This document shows, one piece after another, positions 1 through 11,626 of a stretch of 64,000 nucleotides of DNA. Each line of letters starts with the position of its first letter. Position 1 is the first letter of the stretch. The DNA comes from Rhynchopus sp. YZ270_cl-10 (taxonomy: Eukaryota; Euglenozoa; Diplonemea; Diplonemida; Diplonemidae): contig OZ037909.1 of NCBI GenBank assembly GCA_964035575.1, positions 1,214,280-1,278,279 of the forward strand. The letters run 5' to 3'. The translations under genes and the position numbers were made by a program. A model generated the notes under the pieces. It did not search any database and was not told the origin of the DNA. It worked only from the letters and a program-made list of their open reading frames with translations.

Positions 1-180
1 CACGAAAGGGCTTTATATTTCAAGTCAAAATTTGTTTTTCCCCCACAACTTTTTTTCATGCTCTTGGCATGTGTGTGTGTGCAAACGAAAAACATCCTCC
101 TTAACCCCTTCGATAACAAAACTAAACTAAATTACCCTTCTTTTTGCGACTTTGTTTCAAAAAAAACTTCTCTTTTAAAA

Positions 181-204
181 GGTGACGAAGCACTGCGAGG
201 CTCA
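181..204 (+). repeat. Motif A, diverged copy
   Basis: A diverged match to the dispersed motif whose core is GTGACTAAGTACGAGAGGCT. It keeps the GGTGAC start and the GAGGCT end. Confidence 0.35.
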
Positions 205-251
205 GCTTCACTCTTTACTTTCCAAAGCTATCTTTTCTTCTTTCAGTGCGT

Positions 252-253
<2 letters not shown>

Positions 254-289
<36 letters not shown>
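254..289. repeat. T36 homopolymer
   Basis: An uninterrupted run of about 36 T. Such runs recur through the first 20 kb (872-901, 12819-12840, 17830-17847), always with T on the + strand or as separate A runs. The exact length may be affected by sequencing. Confidence 0.9.
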
Positions 290-290
<1 letters not shown>

Positions 291-867
291 TGCTGTCAGG
301 CGTTTTTTTCTTCTATTTTTATGTTCTGCACTTTCAACTTCTTTTCCCCCTCTCTTCAATACCCTATCCCCCTCCCTTTTTTTGCCCTCTGTGGTACTTT
401 TCTGCACAGGATAAATTAAGAACAGCCCCTTATATTCCTCTTTTGCCTTCTCTGATGGAAGACTCCCCCCAGTCACAAATTCCTTTAATATTTCAAATTT
501 TTTTAAAAAAAAACGAGATCAATTCTTTTGGCAGTTTTAGGTATAGAAAAAGGGTTCACAAATATGCAGAGAGAGGGAGATTTGCTGAGTTCTCCTCCAC
601 CCTCCCCACTCCACCCTCCCCCACCAACCAACTTCATGTCCTTTTTTTTAAAGGATGTGTGCGCACAAGGCGTATTTCATCTTACACGCACTGTTTTATT
701 TCTTATTCTCTTTTTCTTCTTTTCTTCTTTTCACATTTTTCTGCAAAATATTGGATGTACATTTCTACAACATCCTTTAGTACTTTCTCTTCTTTTAATT
801 TGAAAGTATAAGAAACATATTTCTTATTCTCCTTTATGTATCCCCACACCCTTTGCGACGCAAACCC

Positions 868-902
<35 letters not shown>

Positions 903-1841
903 GAGGAGTGGTCATTTTTATGTAAATTCATTTCCTCTCGCTCTATCTCTCTCATGATATTTTACGTTAGGTTTTTTTTTTTTTTTTGAAAAAGGTGTGG
1001 TACGGCAGGTAATGTGTGTCTATTGCTTTGAAAAATGGGTTCTTGGGAAGTTCCCGGTACGGAATATTGCCTCATTCAGAATGTGTATTTTTTTTTTTTG
1101 TGTGGTTGACAAATCAGTGTTTGGGATCCTCCCTTATCGCTTGAATATCTCCGGTGTTTGTGTGTATGTGTGTTTTGATAACTAATAGGGGTATTTCTTG
1201 CAGAATATGGCCCCAAAAAAGGTGTGTGTTGAAACGCAATGTGGGGTAGTTCCTCCAAGACCCAAGCATTGCCTTTGTTTATTTTGTTAGAGCGAATTTT
1301 CCCCTTCGTTCGCGGACTTCAACACGGAGGTGCAAAAAGATGAAAAAAAAGCATATTTGTGGAGTGTGGGATCCTTTTTTTTTGTCAAGGAATGGAGAAA
1401 GATTCAAAAGGTATTTTTTCTTGACTTCGTTTATTTTTGTGCTAGCGGGCAAAAAGCACGTTAGGAAAAATACACACAAGTAAACGAAGGAAATTAAATG
1501 TGTGTATTTTTTTGTTCATTTTTTTTTTGTGTATTTTACCTTTATATCTTGCCTACTCCCCACTTCACTTTGTTATTATTTTTGTTTTTCAAAGGAACGG
1601 CAGCAAATCCTTCCAAACAACATCATCCATTTCAATACAGAACACCCGTTTGTTTGTTTTTTTTTTTTATGTCTCTCTCTCTCTCTCTTTTTTCTCTTTA
1701 ACGCACGTGCTCGTTTGCCCCAACATACACACCGTGTTGCTCAGTGTTGCGCAGCCAGGGTCCCCCACGGTCCCAGATGCCTTCTCCTGCACCCACACAG
1801 TGAAGATGTTAAATGTTTTGCGGTCAGTAGCGTATCTGATT

Positions 1842-1890
1842 GGTGACTAAGTACGAGAGGCTTAGGTTCATCTCATAAACTTTTCTTTGA
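1842..1890 (+). repeat. Motif A, best copy
   Basis: It starts GGTGACTAAGTACGAGAGGC and continues into TTAGGTTCATCTCATAAAC. The extension is shared, with substitutions, by the copy at 19027-19075. It lies just upstream of a motif B copy. Confidence 0.6.
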
Positions 1891-1895
1891 AAAAC

Positions 1896-1959
1896 AGTGG
1901 AGATTTGCACAAACTGTGGCAACACTACCTAGGCAACTACACTCCAACAATTTATCAAA
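1896..1959 (+). repeat. Motif B copy 1
   Basis: One of six same-strand copies of a unit of about 65 bp. It runs from GTGGAGATTTGCACAA through GGCAACTACAC to CCAACAATTTATCAAA. Other copies start near 4033, 7899, 10728, 14078 and 15570. Its function is unknown. Confidence 0.7.
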
Positions 1960-2760
1960 CAAAAAAAACAAAATGTAAAACGTAATTCTCAGCATTTTTT
2001 TTTTCCGAAGGTGATATTTGAGTACAGAGTCTATTGAATGAAGGGTCCATACAGCACAAAAGGATAAACATTTTTCTTTGCCGAAAAATATTTGTGTACA
2101 CCCAAGATGTCAAGAAGGTTCCAAAATAAACCGACAATAAATATATTGGATGGATTTTTCTTTTTTCTAATTCTTTCTGATCACGGTAATCAGGTATTTA
2201 TATAATCGTGGATTAGGATTTAAGATTTAGGATTTCGGGGGGAAAAATATAAATTCCCTGAAAAAAAAGGCGGTAATACAGGAATTGAGCGATGTTGAGG
2301 TTGCGAATGTTCACAGCGGCCTCATGAGAAAAAGCCTGTTTTTCTTGAGCGCAGTTTTCCATTCATTACAATGAAGACTGTCCACAGAATGTTACAGTTA
2401 CGCTCAATACCAAAGACACTTTTCAATAAATTTAAAAAAAAAAAAAAAAAATCACCAACCACAAACAAAATGTCTGATAGATATATAGATAGCGCAGGGT
2501 TTCAAACCACACATATGCCAAAAGGAGGGGGCGTGTGCCAATAGCCTAAAACGATTTTCGTTTGTTTGGATTGGAAGTCCCCCTGCTTGGCTTATTGTGA
2601 GGAAATCTGAAGTCGAAAAATTGGGCTTTTTTTAAAAAAACCCCCCCTCTGTAGACCGTTACTTATGCTGTCATCTAAGGGGCTGGTATCGTCGGGAGTC
2701 TGTATCAGTTGCTATTCCTTTTATTTAAACTGTGACTCAAAAAAATATTTCCTTGTTTGA

Positions 2761-2783
2761 TGTGACTAAGTACGGGAGGCTTA
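2761..2783 (+). repeat. Motif A copy
   Basis: TGTGACTAAGTACGGGAGGC followed by TTAG: one substitution from the best copy at 1842. Confidence 0.6.
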
Positions 2784-4032
2784 GACGCATTTACCAACCT
2801 TCTGCTTTTTTCCCGTGTGTCTACATTAGCGTTGCACAGTTTGCTTCCAACTTCACAGATTTTTTTAACGTGCTGGTACTTTCTCGATATGAAAGTATTT
2901 GAAACGATTTTATTTTTTGAAACGATGTCTGCACAACATGGTGCAGTTTCATCTTTCAGTTCTCCTGTCCTTTTCTCCCTTTTCTTTGCCTCCCCAAACC
3001 CCCCTTCTCCTTTTTGTGAGTGTTTGTTTGTTTTTTTTCTTCTCTTGACCTATGACAAGTGTACTGAGGGGTTTTTGTGTCTTTTTAAAATATTTTTGGA
3101 TAATGTGTGAACCGTGCGGAACATACAATGTGTTCTTCTTTTTTTATAGGTGACTACCAGCAGGGGCGTCCCACAGCAGGGACGCTCGCTAGCGGTCATC
3201 TCCACACTTTTTGTATTTTGTGTTATTTTTTTGTTTTGTTTTTTTTTTGCTGTATTTTTTTTTTGATCAAAAAAGGGGAAAGATTGTTGTAAGATTGTCA
3301 AAACGTTTTGAGAAAAGTGGGGCCATCTTCTCAACTTCTTCGTACTTTGTGCAGTTGCATGTGTGCTTCTTGTGCATGGACGACGCCGTTATTTTTACTC
3401 GTTTATTTATTTATTTGGTTTGAATATTTTGATTATTTTCATTAGTCCCTCTCCCACGCTTCCCCGTATATTATTGAGGGTGGAACATAGCCCACCTCTC
3501 GTATTTATTTAAGGTGATTAAGCACAACTTTTATGTTTGGATCACTGCAACCGAAAAAATACAACAAAAGAAAACAAAATTTTCCAAAACGAAAGACACG
3601 CTCATTTCTTACTCAAAGCAGGTTAAAAGAGCATAAATCAAAACCAAAAAAGAACAAAATCTTTGCAAACCCGCACAGAAAGGGGATGCAGAGGGCTTTC
3701 TTTGAAGAAAAAAAAAATGATAACAAAGCTAGGTGCAATCTCTCTAGTTTTCTTAATGACTCTTTTTTTTTTTTTTTTGTCCGCCACATCTTTACCCCCA
3801 CAGGGCCTACTGCAGAGAAGAACGACCGTTTCTTCTTTCATTTGGCTCTGGAACTATTTCTCTCGTTCTTCTTCCAATTGTTAGCCTATATGTTACCCCG
3901 CCTCTCCGCTTCCTTATTGCAGTCACTTCCTGTTTGATGTTTGGGGGCTCAAGTCTGGCAAAAGAGGCATATTTTTTTGATTTTCCCATTCGAAGAAACT
4001 TTCCTAGATGTGTATGGGAAACAAAAAAAAGA

Positions 4033-4090
4033 AAGTGGAGATTTGCACAACTGGTGGCAACCTACACTACTCCAACAATTTTTTTTGTCA
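4033..4090 (+). repeat. Motif B copy 2 (internally shortened)
   Basis: It keeps GTGGAGATTTGCACAACT and CTACACTACTCCAACAATTT but lacks about 18 bp of the middle found in the other copies. Confidence 0.65.
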
Positions 4091-7000
4091 AATAATTTGA
4101 AGTGAAGGGGTTTATTTTCAAGGTGAGTGTCGAGCGTAGCATATGGGGGGTGTTTCGTTCCTCTGATCTCAAAACTCAGTAAGCGATCAACAACAAAAGG
4201 ACAGAAAGGGCCACAAGAAGGGTACGAAGACCCATCGAACCACCTATGGTTTCAGACCTGCTTGCTGGGGCTGGAACCAAAAAAGGAGGCTTTGGTAGGT
4301 AGGTGCAGACTAATGGTGCCCAGAGGGATCAGGAGAAAGTTGTTTTTCGACTTTATCCCGAAACTATTTAAAATGGAGCGCGGGTTTTTGGGGTTTATCT
4401 TGTTTTTAGATGTGCGTTGTGTGAGATGACTTCTCCACGTCTTCTACCAAGTCCTCTTATTTGTTCTCTTTCGTTCAAATCCTCGTTCAGCAGGATGAAC
4501 TGGGATGCATAGAGAGAGCTGACTTAAGGTACGCAATTTTTTTTTTCCACATAACAACATCTTGTCAGTACTAAAAAATATATGGAGACAGCGCTTTTTT
4601 GGGCAAAACGAAGAAAAAAAAAAAACAAACAAAAAAAAAATAAAAATCGTGCCTTGTATTTGCCTGTTTTGATTCACTTTGATTCACAAAACAACATTGC
4701 AGTTCACACTTTTTTCCACCTTTTTTCGTTACGCCCGCTTTGCGCACAAACAAAGACTCTTTTCATATTTTTTTCCTGTGTTTTTTTATTATTACTGCCT
4801 CATTCAAAACCCCCTCCCTTTCCCCTGCACGAGTGTTATGTGATTTTCTTTTGTGTCTTTATTGATTTTCTTTACTGCTCACAACGCTTCATTGCCGCTT
4901 CATCACGAGCGGTGGTGTACCGCCCCCGGTCGTTACGGTACGGGTAAAGCCTTGCCCCCTTCTTAACAAAAAAGTTTACCAAAAAAACATTTTTTCGGTG
5001 TCGGATGCACAGTTGTTGCCGACCCGATCCGTCTTTTTGATCCTCATTTTGCGGTGCATGCACATGAAGCAACCCTCCTCCGTCTGCAACAACAAACAAG
5101 CGCGTAGGGAATACGTTGAACCGCAATGTTGAGGACGTTATGTAGATGTGGTAGCTTCCCAACATTGGTACAGAGTCCGATGTAGTCCATCAACGCGAGT
5201 CTGTTGTTGTCTTCGTTTGTTTTTTTGTAGGAAACTATGCACGAAAGGCTAAACTTCTGTATTTTGTGTGTTTTTTTAGGTCACCAGATCGTCCCTCTCC
5301 TCATAGCAAGACAGCAACAGAGACACTCAACACTACACATAGGCGCCAGACTTGTCCAGAAAAGCCTTCTGAAGACTTCTCTTGGTGTAGGCCAGACCAC
5401 CATTTTTTTTTTTTTTTTGTTTGGATACGAAAGTTTTGTACGTACACAGAACTCTGCCCCCGAGTCCTCTTTTGGTCATTTCAAGTCTGCCTGTGGGAAA
5501 GCTGGGATGTACCCCAGCACTGTGTTAGATGCTGTCAGATGCACGTATTCTATCGAGTCACGCGATGAAAATCGGTGCCCTTTTTTGAGGGAAAAAGGGA
5601 AAGGGAAAGAGACACCCCACGCGCATGGATTCACAGCTGAAAAGTCTTTGAACAGATTATTTTATTTTTTTTGGTGTGGTGACGTGCTGTGATTGTGGTA
5701 GCTTCTTTCCGGTATTTGCAGCACTAAAATGTATTTTTTATGTCGGTTTTTCTTTTGATTGGGATGGTGACTTGGCAGCTAAGACAACGTTACGTTTTTT
5801 GCAACTGATTTGGTCGACTGTGTGTGCAAGAGGCACGTTCGCCCGATCATATTTTCTCTTTTTTTTTTTTTCTTTTTATCCACCTTTTGGTGAGGAGATG
5901 GGCATCTGCAGACTGTGGACAGCTCACCTCATTATAAATTATGTTGTGTTTCTTTTGTCTTCGAGGTGAGTGAAAGCACCGTATGGGTTCATCTGACCAC
6001 ACATTTTCTTCATTTTCCGTTTCTCCTTCGTTATTATCTCCTTCATTTCTGTTTTGATTCTGCTGTTCTTATGCAAATATATGGTGTGGCTAACCCCAAA
6101 ATTTAGACCCTTTTGGGCCATGTGTTTTTGGGTGTTTTTTTAAAACTTTTTGGGAGGGGTCACGTCAGGTTTCCCCTACCTAAAGATTTAAACCCCTTGT
6201 GGGCCATTCTCGGGGCCATCCAAAATAAAAAAAACGCTGGATTTTCCACACCTTATTTTATTTTATTAGACTGACTTCCACTGCCTTCTTCTTCTTCTTC
6301 TTCTTCTTTTTCTTCTTTTTCTTCTTTTTCTTCTGCATTTTTTTTGTTACTAGCCCTACGGCACGTGTTGTTCTGTCTGGGATAGCCGGGTCTTGTGATC
6401 CGACTGGTGCCTTTTTTACTCAGCATCAGGGTACGGGGTACCGTTAGTGCCTTTTGGTGAGGGTTGACACATTACGTGGCCACATCCCCTACCTGGTGCT
6501 TCGTGTGCTCGAAAACACCTGCTCTCCACAGTAGAGACTTCAAAGAAACATCAAAAAAACAAAATTATTTTTATGCCAACTTCTTTTTATTTTGTTCTCT
6601 TTTTGGAAACTAATGCGAGCAACATCCACTGCGCAAGAAATTGGGGAAAAAATGTATCCTTCGACCAATATTGAGTGCAGACCCTATGTGCCCATGGTGG
6701 GTACTTTGGCGATTGTCACAAAAAAAATTTAAAAAAAAAAAACAACCAATTCTCCAACGCAAATTTACAATTCACATTCCTTCAGCACAGCTACCTTTTT
6801 CATGTCAAATCAACAAACCCCCCCCAGTAAAAGAGAGTCAGCTTCCCTCCTCAGCTCTCTGGACCGGTCAGCTCTCCAGGGGGGGAAATACGCATGAAAA
6901 AGGTGGCAATAATATTTCATCTTACATTCTTGAAATTCCTTCGCCTTCGTATACAGAACCTGTCTTAGGCGGGTTCAGTGTCATACAAAAAAAAATAGTG

Positions 7001-7898
7001 AACACGAAAGATTAGCAAAAAAGAAATGGGGGCAACAGTATCGGGGTGTGCCATTGGTTAAACTTATTTCAATGATGATACAAAGGTGAGTGACGACACC
7101 TCCCCTTTTGCCAGTTGTACGTACCTTTAGGAAGGCAACTTCCTATTTAGTCCGCCGGCTCCATTTTCTTGGAGCACATTTCTTTCTCTCTGGGGTTCGA
7201 TAACCCGCGGAGAACCAGTGCCCTGCGCCCGCCGATGAACGGTATAGCGTTTGCACTTTCAACTTCTCTTTTTTTCTTTCCTCTTCCTCCTATTTCAGGC
7301 AAAACTAAAAACCTCACTTCACGTCGGGCCTCCAGCGTGTCCGGAAGATAAAACACAAAGTGCTCATTTACCGCAAAATGACTTTTTGCGGGGTATGCGA
7401 GTGCTTTCTAGAAAACAAGTTTATTTCTTTCTCACGAAGGTCCGAGAGATTTTTCTCCTGCGTGTCACAAAATTGTTTCCGACATTGGTGCTTTCGGAAG
7501 TCGGTCAACGACCTGTCAGCGACCTGTCAATATCGACCCCTCCCGGAGCACCAGATATTGTGTTTTTTTGTCGTTCAATTGCCCCCTTTTTTTATTGTTT
7601 TATAATGCTGTTGTAAACAATACTCATCATTGAACCATTTTTTTTTTTTTTGATTTCGAAATCGTTGAATTTACAGTCCAAAGTCGGTATTTAAATCGGC
7701 GTTAATTCCCTCGGTATTAATTACGTCGTTTTTATTTCTGCGGCAAAACCTACATAATTAGAAACACCGGCTGGACTGTATTTTGAATAAAGAATAAAAA
7801 AGAGAACAAAAAAAAAAAAGTGGCAATGTTGTGCACAACAGTGGTAACGCGGACTGTGTTGTTATTTTGGAAAACAGCAAAAAAAAAAAAAAAAAAGG

Positions 7899-7965
7899 AA
7901 AGTAGAGATTGCACAACTGTCGCACCACAACCGAGGCAACTACACTACTCCAATTTATCAAAAAA
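7899..7965 (+). repeat. Motif B copy 3
   Basis: Preceded by a long A run. It shares the core GAGGCAACTACACTACTCCA and ends TTTATCAAAAAA. Confidence 0.7.
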
Positions 7966-8494
7966 GGTAATGGAACGAACCACAAATTACAAAATGGAGA
8001 TACCTGCGGGAAGTTTTTTTTTGACGTCGGGAGGTCATTTCAAGTGGGGTGTCGAACAACAAAAAAAACAAGAGAAAGTATCAATAGAAACGGAGATGGA
8101 GGAAACTTCGACCAATTTATATGATGACCGCTTTTTAGATTATCAAAAAAACAAAACAAAAATATGAAAATAGAATTTCTGCATAAAGGGTGGCAGATGT
8201 AAGGGCTGCGCACCTATTTTTCCTCACCACTAAAAAAAAAAATAAACACAATTTTGCTCGTGAATAACGTTCGTCATCCAAAAATATGCCCCAGCCGTAT
8301 ACTTTTTCAAATTTTATATGAGATGGGGGGGAGGGGCGGTTCACGAGCACCAAACAAACCAAACTAATGCACAAAAGAGCTGGGAATACCGGCTTTCCAT
8401 GTGCTAAATATTATCAAAAAAAATTTTTTTTCCATTTTAAAACACAGACACACATCCTCCGTTTAGGCACTGCCCATACCCGCTTTTCAAAAAA

Positions 8495-8525
<31 letters not shown>

Positions 8526-8618
8526 CACACAAGCGAGAGATTAAGCCCCTTTTGATCTCCGTTTTCATTGTCTTCTTTTCTCCCGTTTGAACCCATGCTA
8601 TTTGTTCCCCCTTTTTTG

Positions 8619-8640
8619 GTGACTAAGTACGAGAGGCTTA
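8619..8640 (+). repeat. Motif A copy
   Basis: GTGACTAAGTACGAGAGGCT, an exact match to the core at 1842, directly after a T run. Confidence 0.6.
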
Positions 8641-10727
8641 AGTCCAACCAGCATTATTATTTATTATGATTTCACTACTCTAAAAACCTTCCCTGCACAA
8701 CCACAACACACACACACACACACAACACTCAACGCTGGGCGACGTTCCGCTCTAGGGACTACCCACAACTGCTTTTCAAGCGCACACACATAACTCGCCT
8801 GTACAAGGTTTGGCCACAGTAATTATACCCAAACACCCCATTATTTCCCCCTCCAAACATGAATATTAAAAAAAATTTTTTTTGGGACACAAGGTTGCAA
8901 AACCCAAAGACCTATTGTCACGCAAATATTTCGCCCCCCACACACCCACACCTTTCTTAAGCGCTTTTGGACACACTGAACGTATTTCACGCGAGGTGGC
9001 AATTGCATCCCATTTTTTTCTCCCCCCAGACCAATACAAACAGAACACGAAAAAATTTTTTTTAATCAAAACAATGAATGAGGGGGGAAAAGATATCAAA
9101 GCAAAACGCACAGCGAAGTTCTCCTGGGGAGGGCTCCTGTTTTCTTTTTTTTTGGACATTGGTCTGGAAATGAATGCCAAGTATGCCCTGTGAGCCATTC
9201 ATATCTTTATTTATGATTTTTGCAGCCTGCCCCCCTTGTTTTGAACGATTCTCTAGTGCAATTTGTATACCCCAAATGTTTTCCACGTTTCGTGGCAAAT
9301 AAATGGGATTGAAACCCCAGCAAAACTTTTCCGTTTGTGTGTTCAAAACAACCGAAAAAGGGGGAAAAAAAAAAATCCGCACCCCCCCTGAGTCAATCTT
9401 CTCTGCTTTTTGTAAAGGAGTCTGTGCAGCAACAATACTATCAACCCATATCCACCCATACTCTATTCGTTCTCTCTCTCTTGTTATGTTATACTTTCTT
9501 TTATATGATGCGCTTATGTGACGAGCTGTACCACCCATACCCCCGTATACAGCTCACATCGCATATATTTTTCTTTTGTAAGATAGGTCCACTGTCACGA
9601 GAGGACTTCGTCTTTTGGACCATTTTTGTTTTTTTTTGTTTTTTTTTGAACTGCCCCCTTTTTTGACTCATCACTAAAAGGGGCTTCGACTCTTTACCAA
9701 CTATTCTTTTTATTATTTTACCAGTGCCTGCGTCCGCCGCTGTGTGAGGCGTTTGCACTTTTTTTTTTTCAACTTCTCAGAAGTTCTCTTTCTCGAATGG
9801 TGCACGAGAGAGAGGCACATTTTTTTTTTTTTTTGTATTTTTTTTTCCACATATTCAAAAGTTTTTTTAGTTTTCCTCGAGTGCTTTTTTTTTTTTCCCT
9901 TTTGACTTTTTTTCAGTGCCAGCCATGTCGTTATGTCGTTTTATTTTTATTTCAGGTACACTGTCACGGACTTTGTATTTCAAATCAAACTTTTATTTTT
10001 ACAAGGTGTGTTGTGTATTGCATAGGTGTGTTGCAGCAAGGCACAAGCCATCTTCTACAGTTTTCCTTTGTTTCCCCCCCTTCTCATCTCTACCCACCTT
10101 ACCACCCCACCGAAGAAGACACAGCATTTTTACGGAAGTTTACCCCCTCTCCATACCTTCCCCCGTTCCTGATAGAATACCCTCAATTCAGTACCCCCCC
10201 GTCTGCTCACTTCTGGAAAATGAAATAAATCCCAAGTTCCCACCAGACATCCCCTTCCCGACAAAAGATACAGCAGGAAAAAAAACGAAACAAAAATTCC
10301 CCAGACCCAGAAAAAAAAAAGCAAAAAAATGGAGAAGACTGTCTGAATGGCAGTTGCTCATCCAAGATTTATCAAGAAACAATAAGCGTGAAGTGATCAG
10401 TGAAACCCACATAGAGAATTGGGTGCCTATTCTGCATCAGTGTTCTCAACCTGTCTAAGTTAAGGCTCTGCACGATTTTGTTGGCCACAAAAAAAACGTT
10501 TGTCTAAGTCGGACAATCCCCAGGACCTGGGATTTTTCAAAAGGTTTAAAGAGGGTTTCATGACAAATAGCTAAGCAATATGTTGTGACCCACCATTTGA
10601 CGGACACCCACAATTTTAAAAATGTTTTCGTACCTTATAGCAAAATTGATGGCAATAGTTATAGCTTTTCGACAAAAAATTGTGGACCAAGTTTGTCCAT
10701 CGGCTGAGAACACAAAATGCAACAAAG

Positions 10728-10800
10728 AAAGTGGAGATTTGCACAAAACTGTGGCAACACCACCGAGGCAACTACACATATTCCAACAATTTATCAAGAA
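10728..10800 (+). repeat. Motif B copy 4
   Basis: Same unit as the other motif B copies, with GTGGAGATTTGCACAAAACT and CCAACAATTTATCAAGAAAG. It lies about 80 bp upstream of the hAT-like element. Confidence 0.7.
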
Positions 10801-10877
10801 AGTGTGCCCCTAAAAAAAAAAATTATGGAAGAAAACATTTAAACTACAACGAAGAACAATATTTTCCCCCCTCCCCC

Positions 10878-11618
10878 CAGGGGTACCTGTAACGAGGGGG
10901 GTAAAAACGGCCCGGCCCCCGGCCCCCGGCCCCTGGTTATCAAATGGAGAAAAGCACGTGTATGTAGACACGGTATACACAACGCAACCTTGTGCGCGGG
11001 TTTTTGGGTCATTGTTGCCCACAAACGGGCCGGCATTTGCATTCCGGAATCCGTCCGGCCAGTGGTGGGGTCAATTTGACGAAATGGACAAGTTCTCGTT
11101 TTTGGTCAATTTTTGCAGTATACACAATACAGTACAGGGGATTGGGAGTACAGTACAGTACAGTACAGTACAGTACAGTACAGTACAGTACAGTACAGTA
11201 CAGTACAGTACAGTACAGTACAGTACAGTACAGTACAGTACAGTACAGTACAGTACAGTACAGTACAGTACAGTACAGTACAGTACAGTACAGTACAGTA
11301 CAGTACAGTACAGTACAGTACAGTACAGTACAGTACAGTACAGTACAGTACAGTACAGTACAGTACAGTACAGTACAGTACAGTACAGTGTAAAAAACTC
11401 AAAAATCCCTCTCGCGCCTTGGCGAAAAATATTTTTTATAAAAACCGGCTTTATTTGAAAGATTGAGATCCGCTGACCCCAAAAAATAAAATTGGCCCCA
11501 GCCAAGAATAGCTATACAAAAGCAGAATAACGTCGAGAGTATTTCCCACGTAATTTCTTAAGGGATTTTTTCTCGGCCCAGAGGCCCGGCCCGCGGCCCC
11601 ACGTTACAGGTACCCCTG
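10878..11618. mobile_element. hAT-like non-autonomous DNA element
   Basis: The terminal inverted repeats read CAGGGGTACCTGTAACG at the left end and its reverse complement at the right end (11602-11618). The same 8-bp CCTCCCCC flanks both ends (10870-10877 and 11619-11626). An 8-bp duplication and ends starting CAGGG are typical of hAT transposons. The flanks are C/T-rich, so the duplication is weaker evidence than the termini. No transposase frame is present. Inside lie GC-rich subterminal blocks, a segment related to the 260-bp tandem repeat at 14641, and a CAGTA array. It looks like a MITE-type passenger. Confidence 0.7.
11147..11389. repeat. CAGTA pentanucleotide array, about 48 copies
   Basis: An uninterrupted 5-bp tandem array inside the hAT-like element. 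A 5-bp unit without stops leaves several frames open on both strands (Tyr-Ser-Thr-Val-Gln peptides), so the apparent proteins here are artefacts. Confidence 0.95.
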
Positions 11619-11626
11619 CCTCCCCC

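Larger units (their letters stand above)
1..10869. other. AT-rich, homopolymer-rich stretch without a convincing gene
   Basis: No open frame here has convincing protein-like composition; the longest are translations of T, A or pyrimidine runs (Phe/Lys/Leu-rich). The stretch is studded with long T runs (about 36 T at 254-289, 30 T at 872-901) and A runs, short CT and CA repeats (1673-1690, 8511-8530), a TTC run near 6283-6335, and copies of the two dispersed motifs annotated separately. Strongly decayed or very short exons cannot be excluded. Confidence 0.6.

Noticed and set aside
7190-7215. GGGGTTCGATAACCC as a tRNA T-arm
   Set aside because: The stem-loop geometry is wrong and no acceptor or anticodon arms are found around it. 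No tRNA or rRNA gene was recognised in the window.
10958-11505. Tyr/Ser/Thr-rich and Leu/Tyr/Cys-rich frames
   Set aside because: Produced by the CAGTA array in the hAT-like element.
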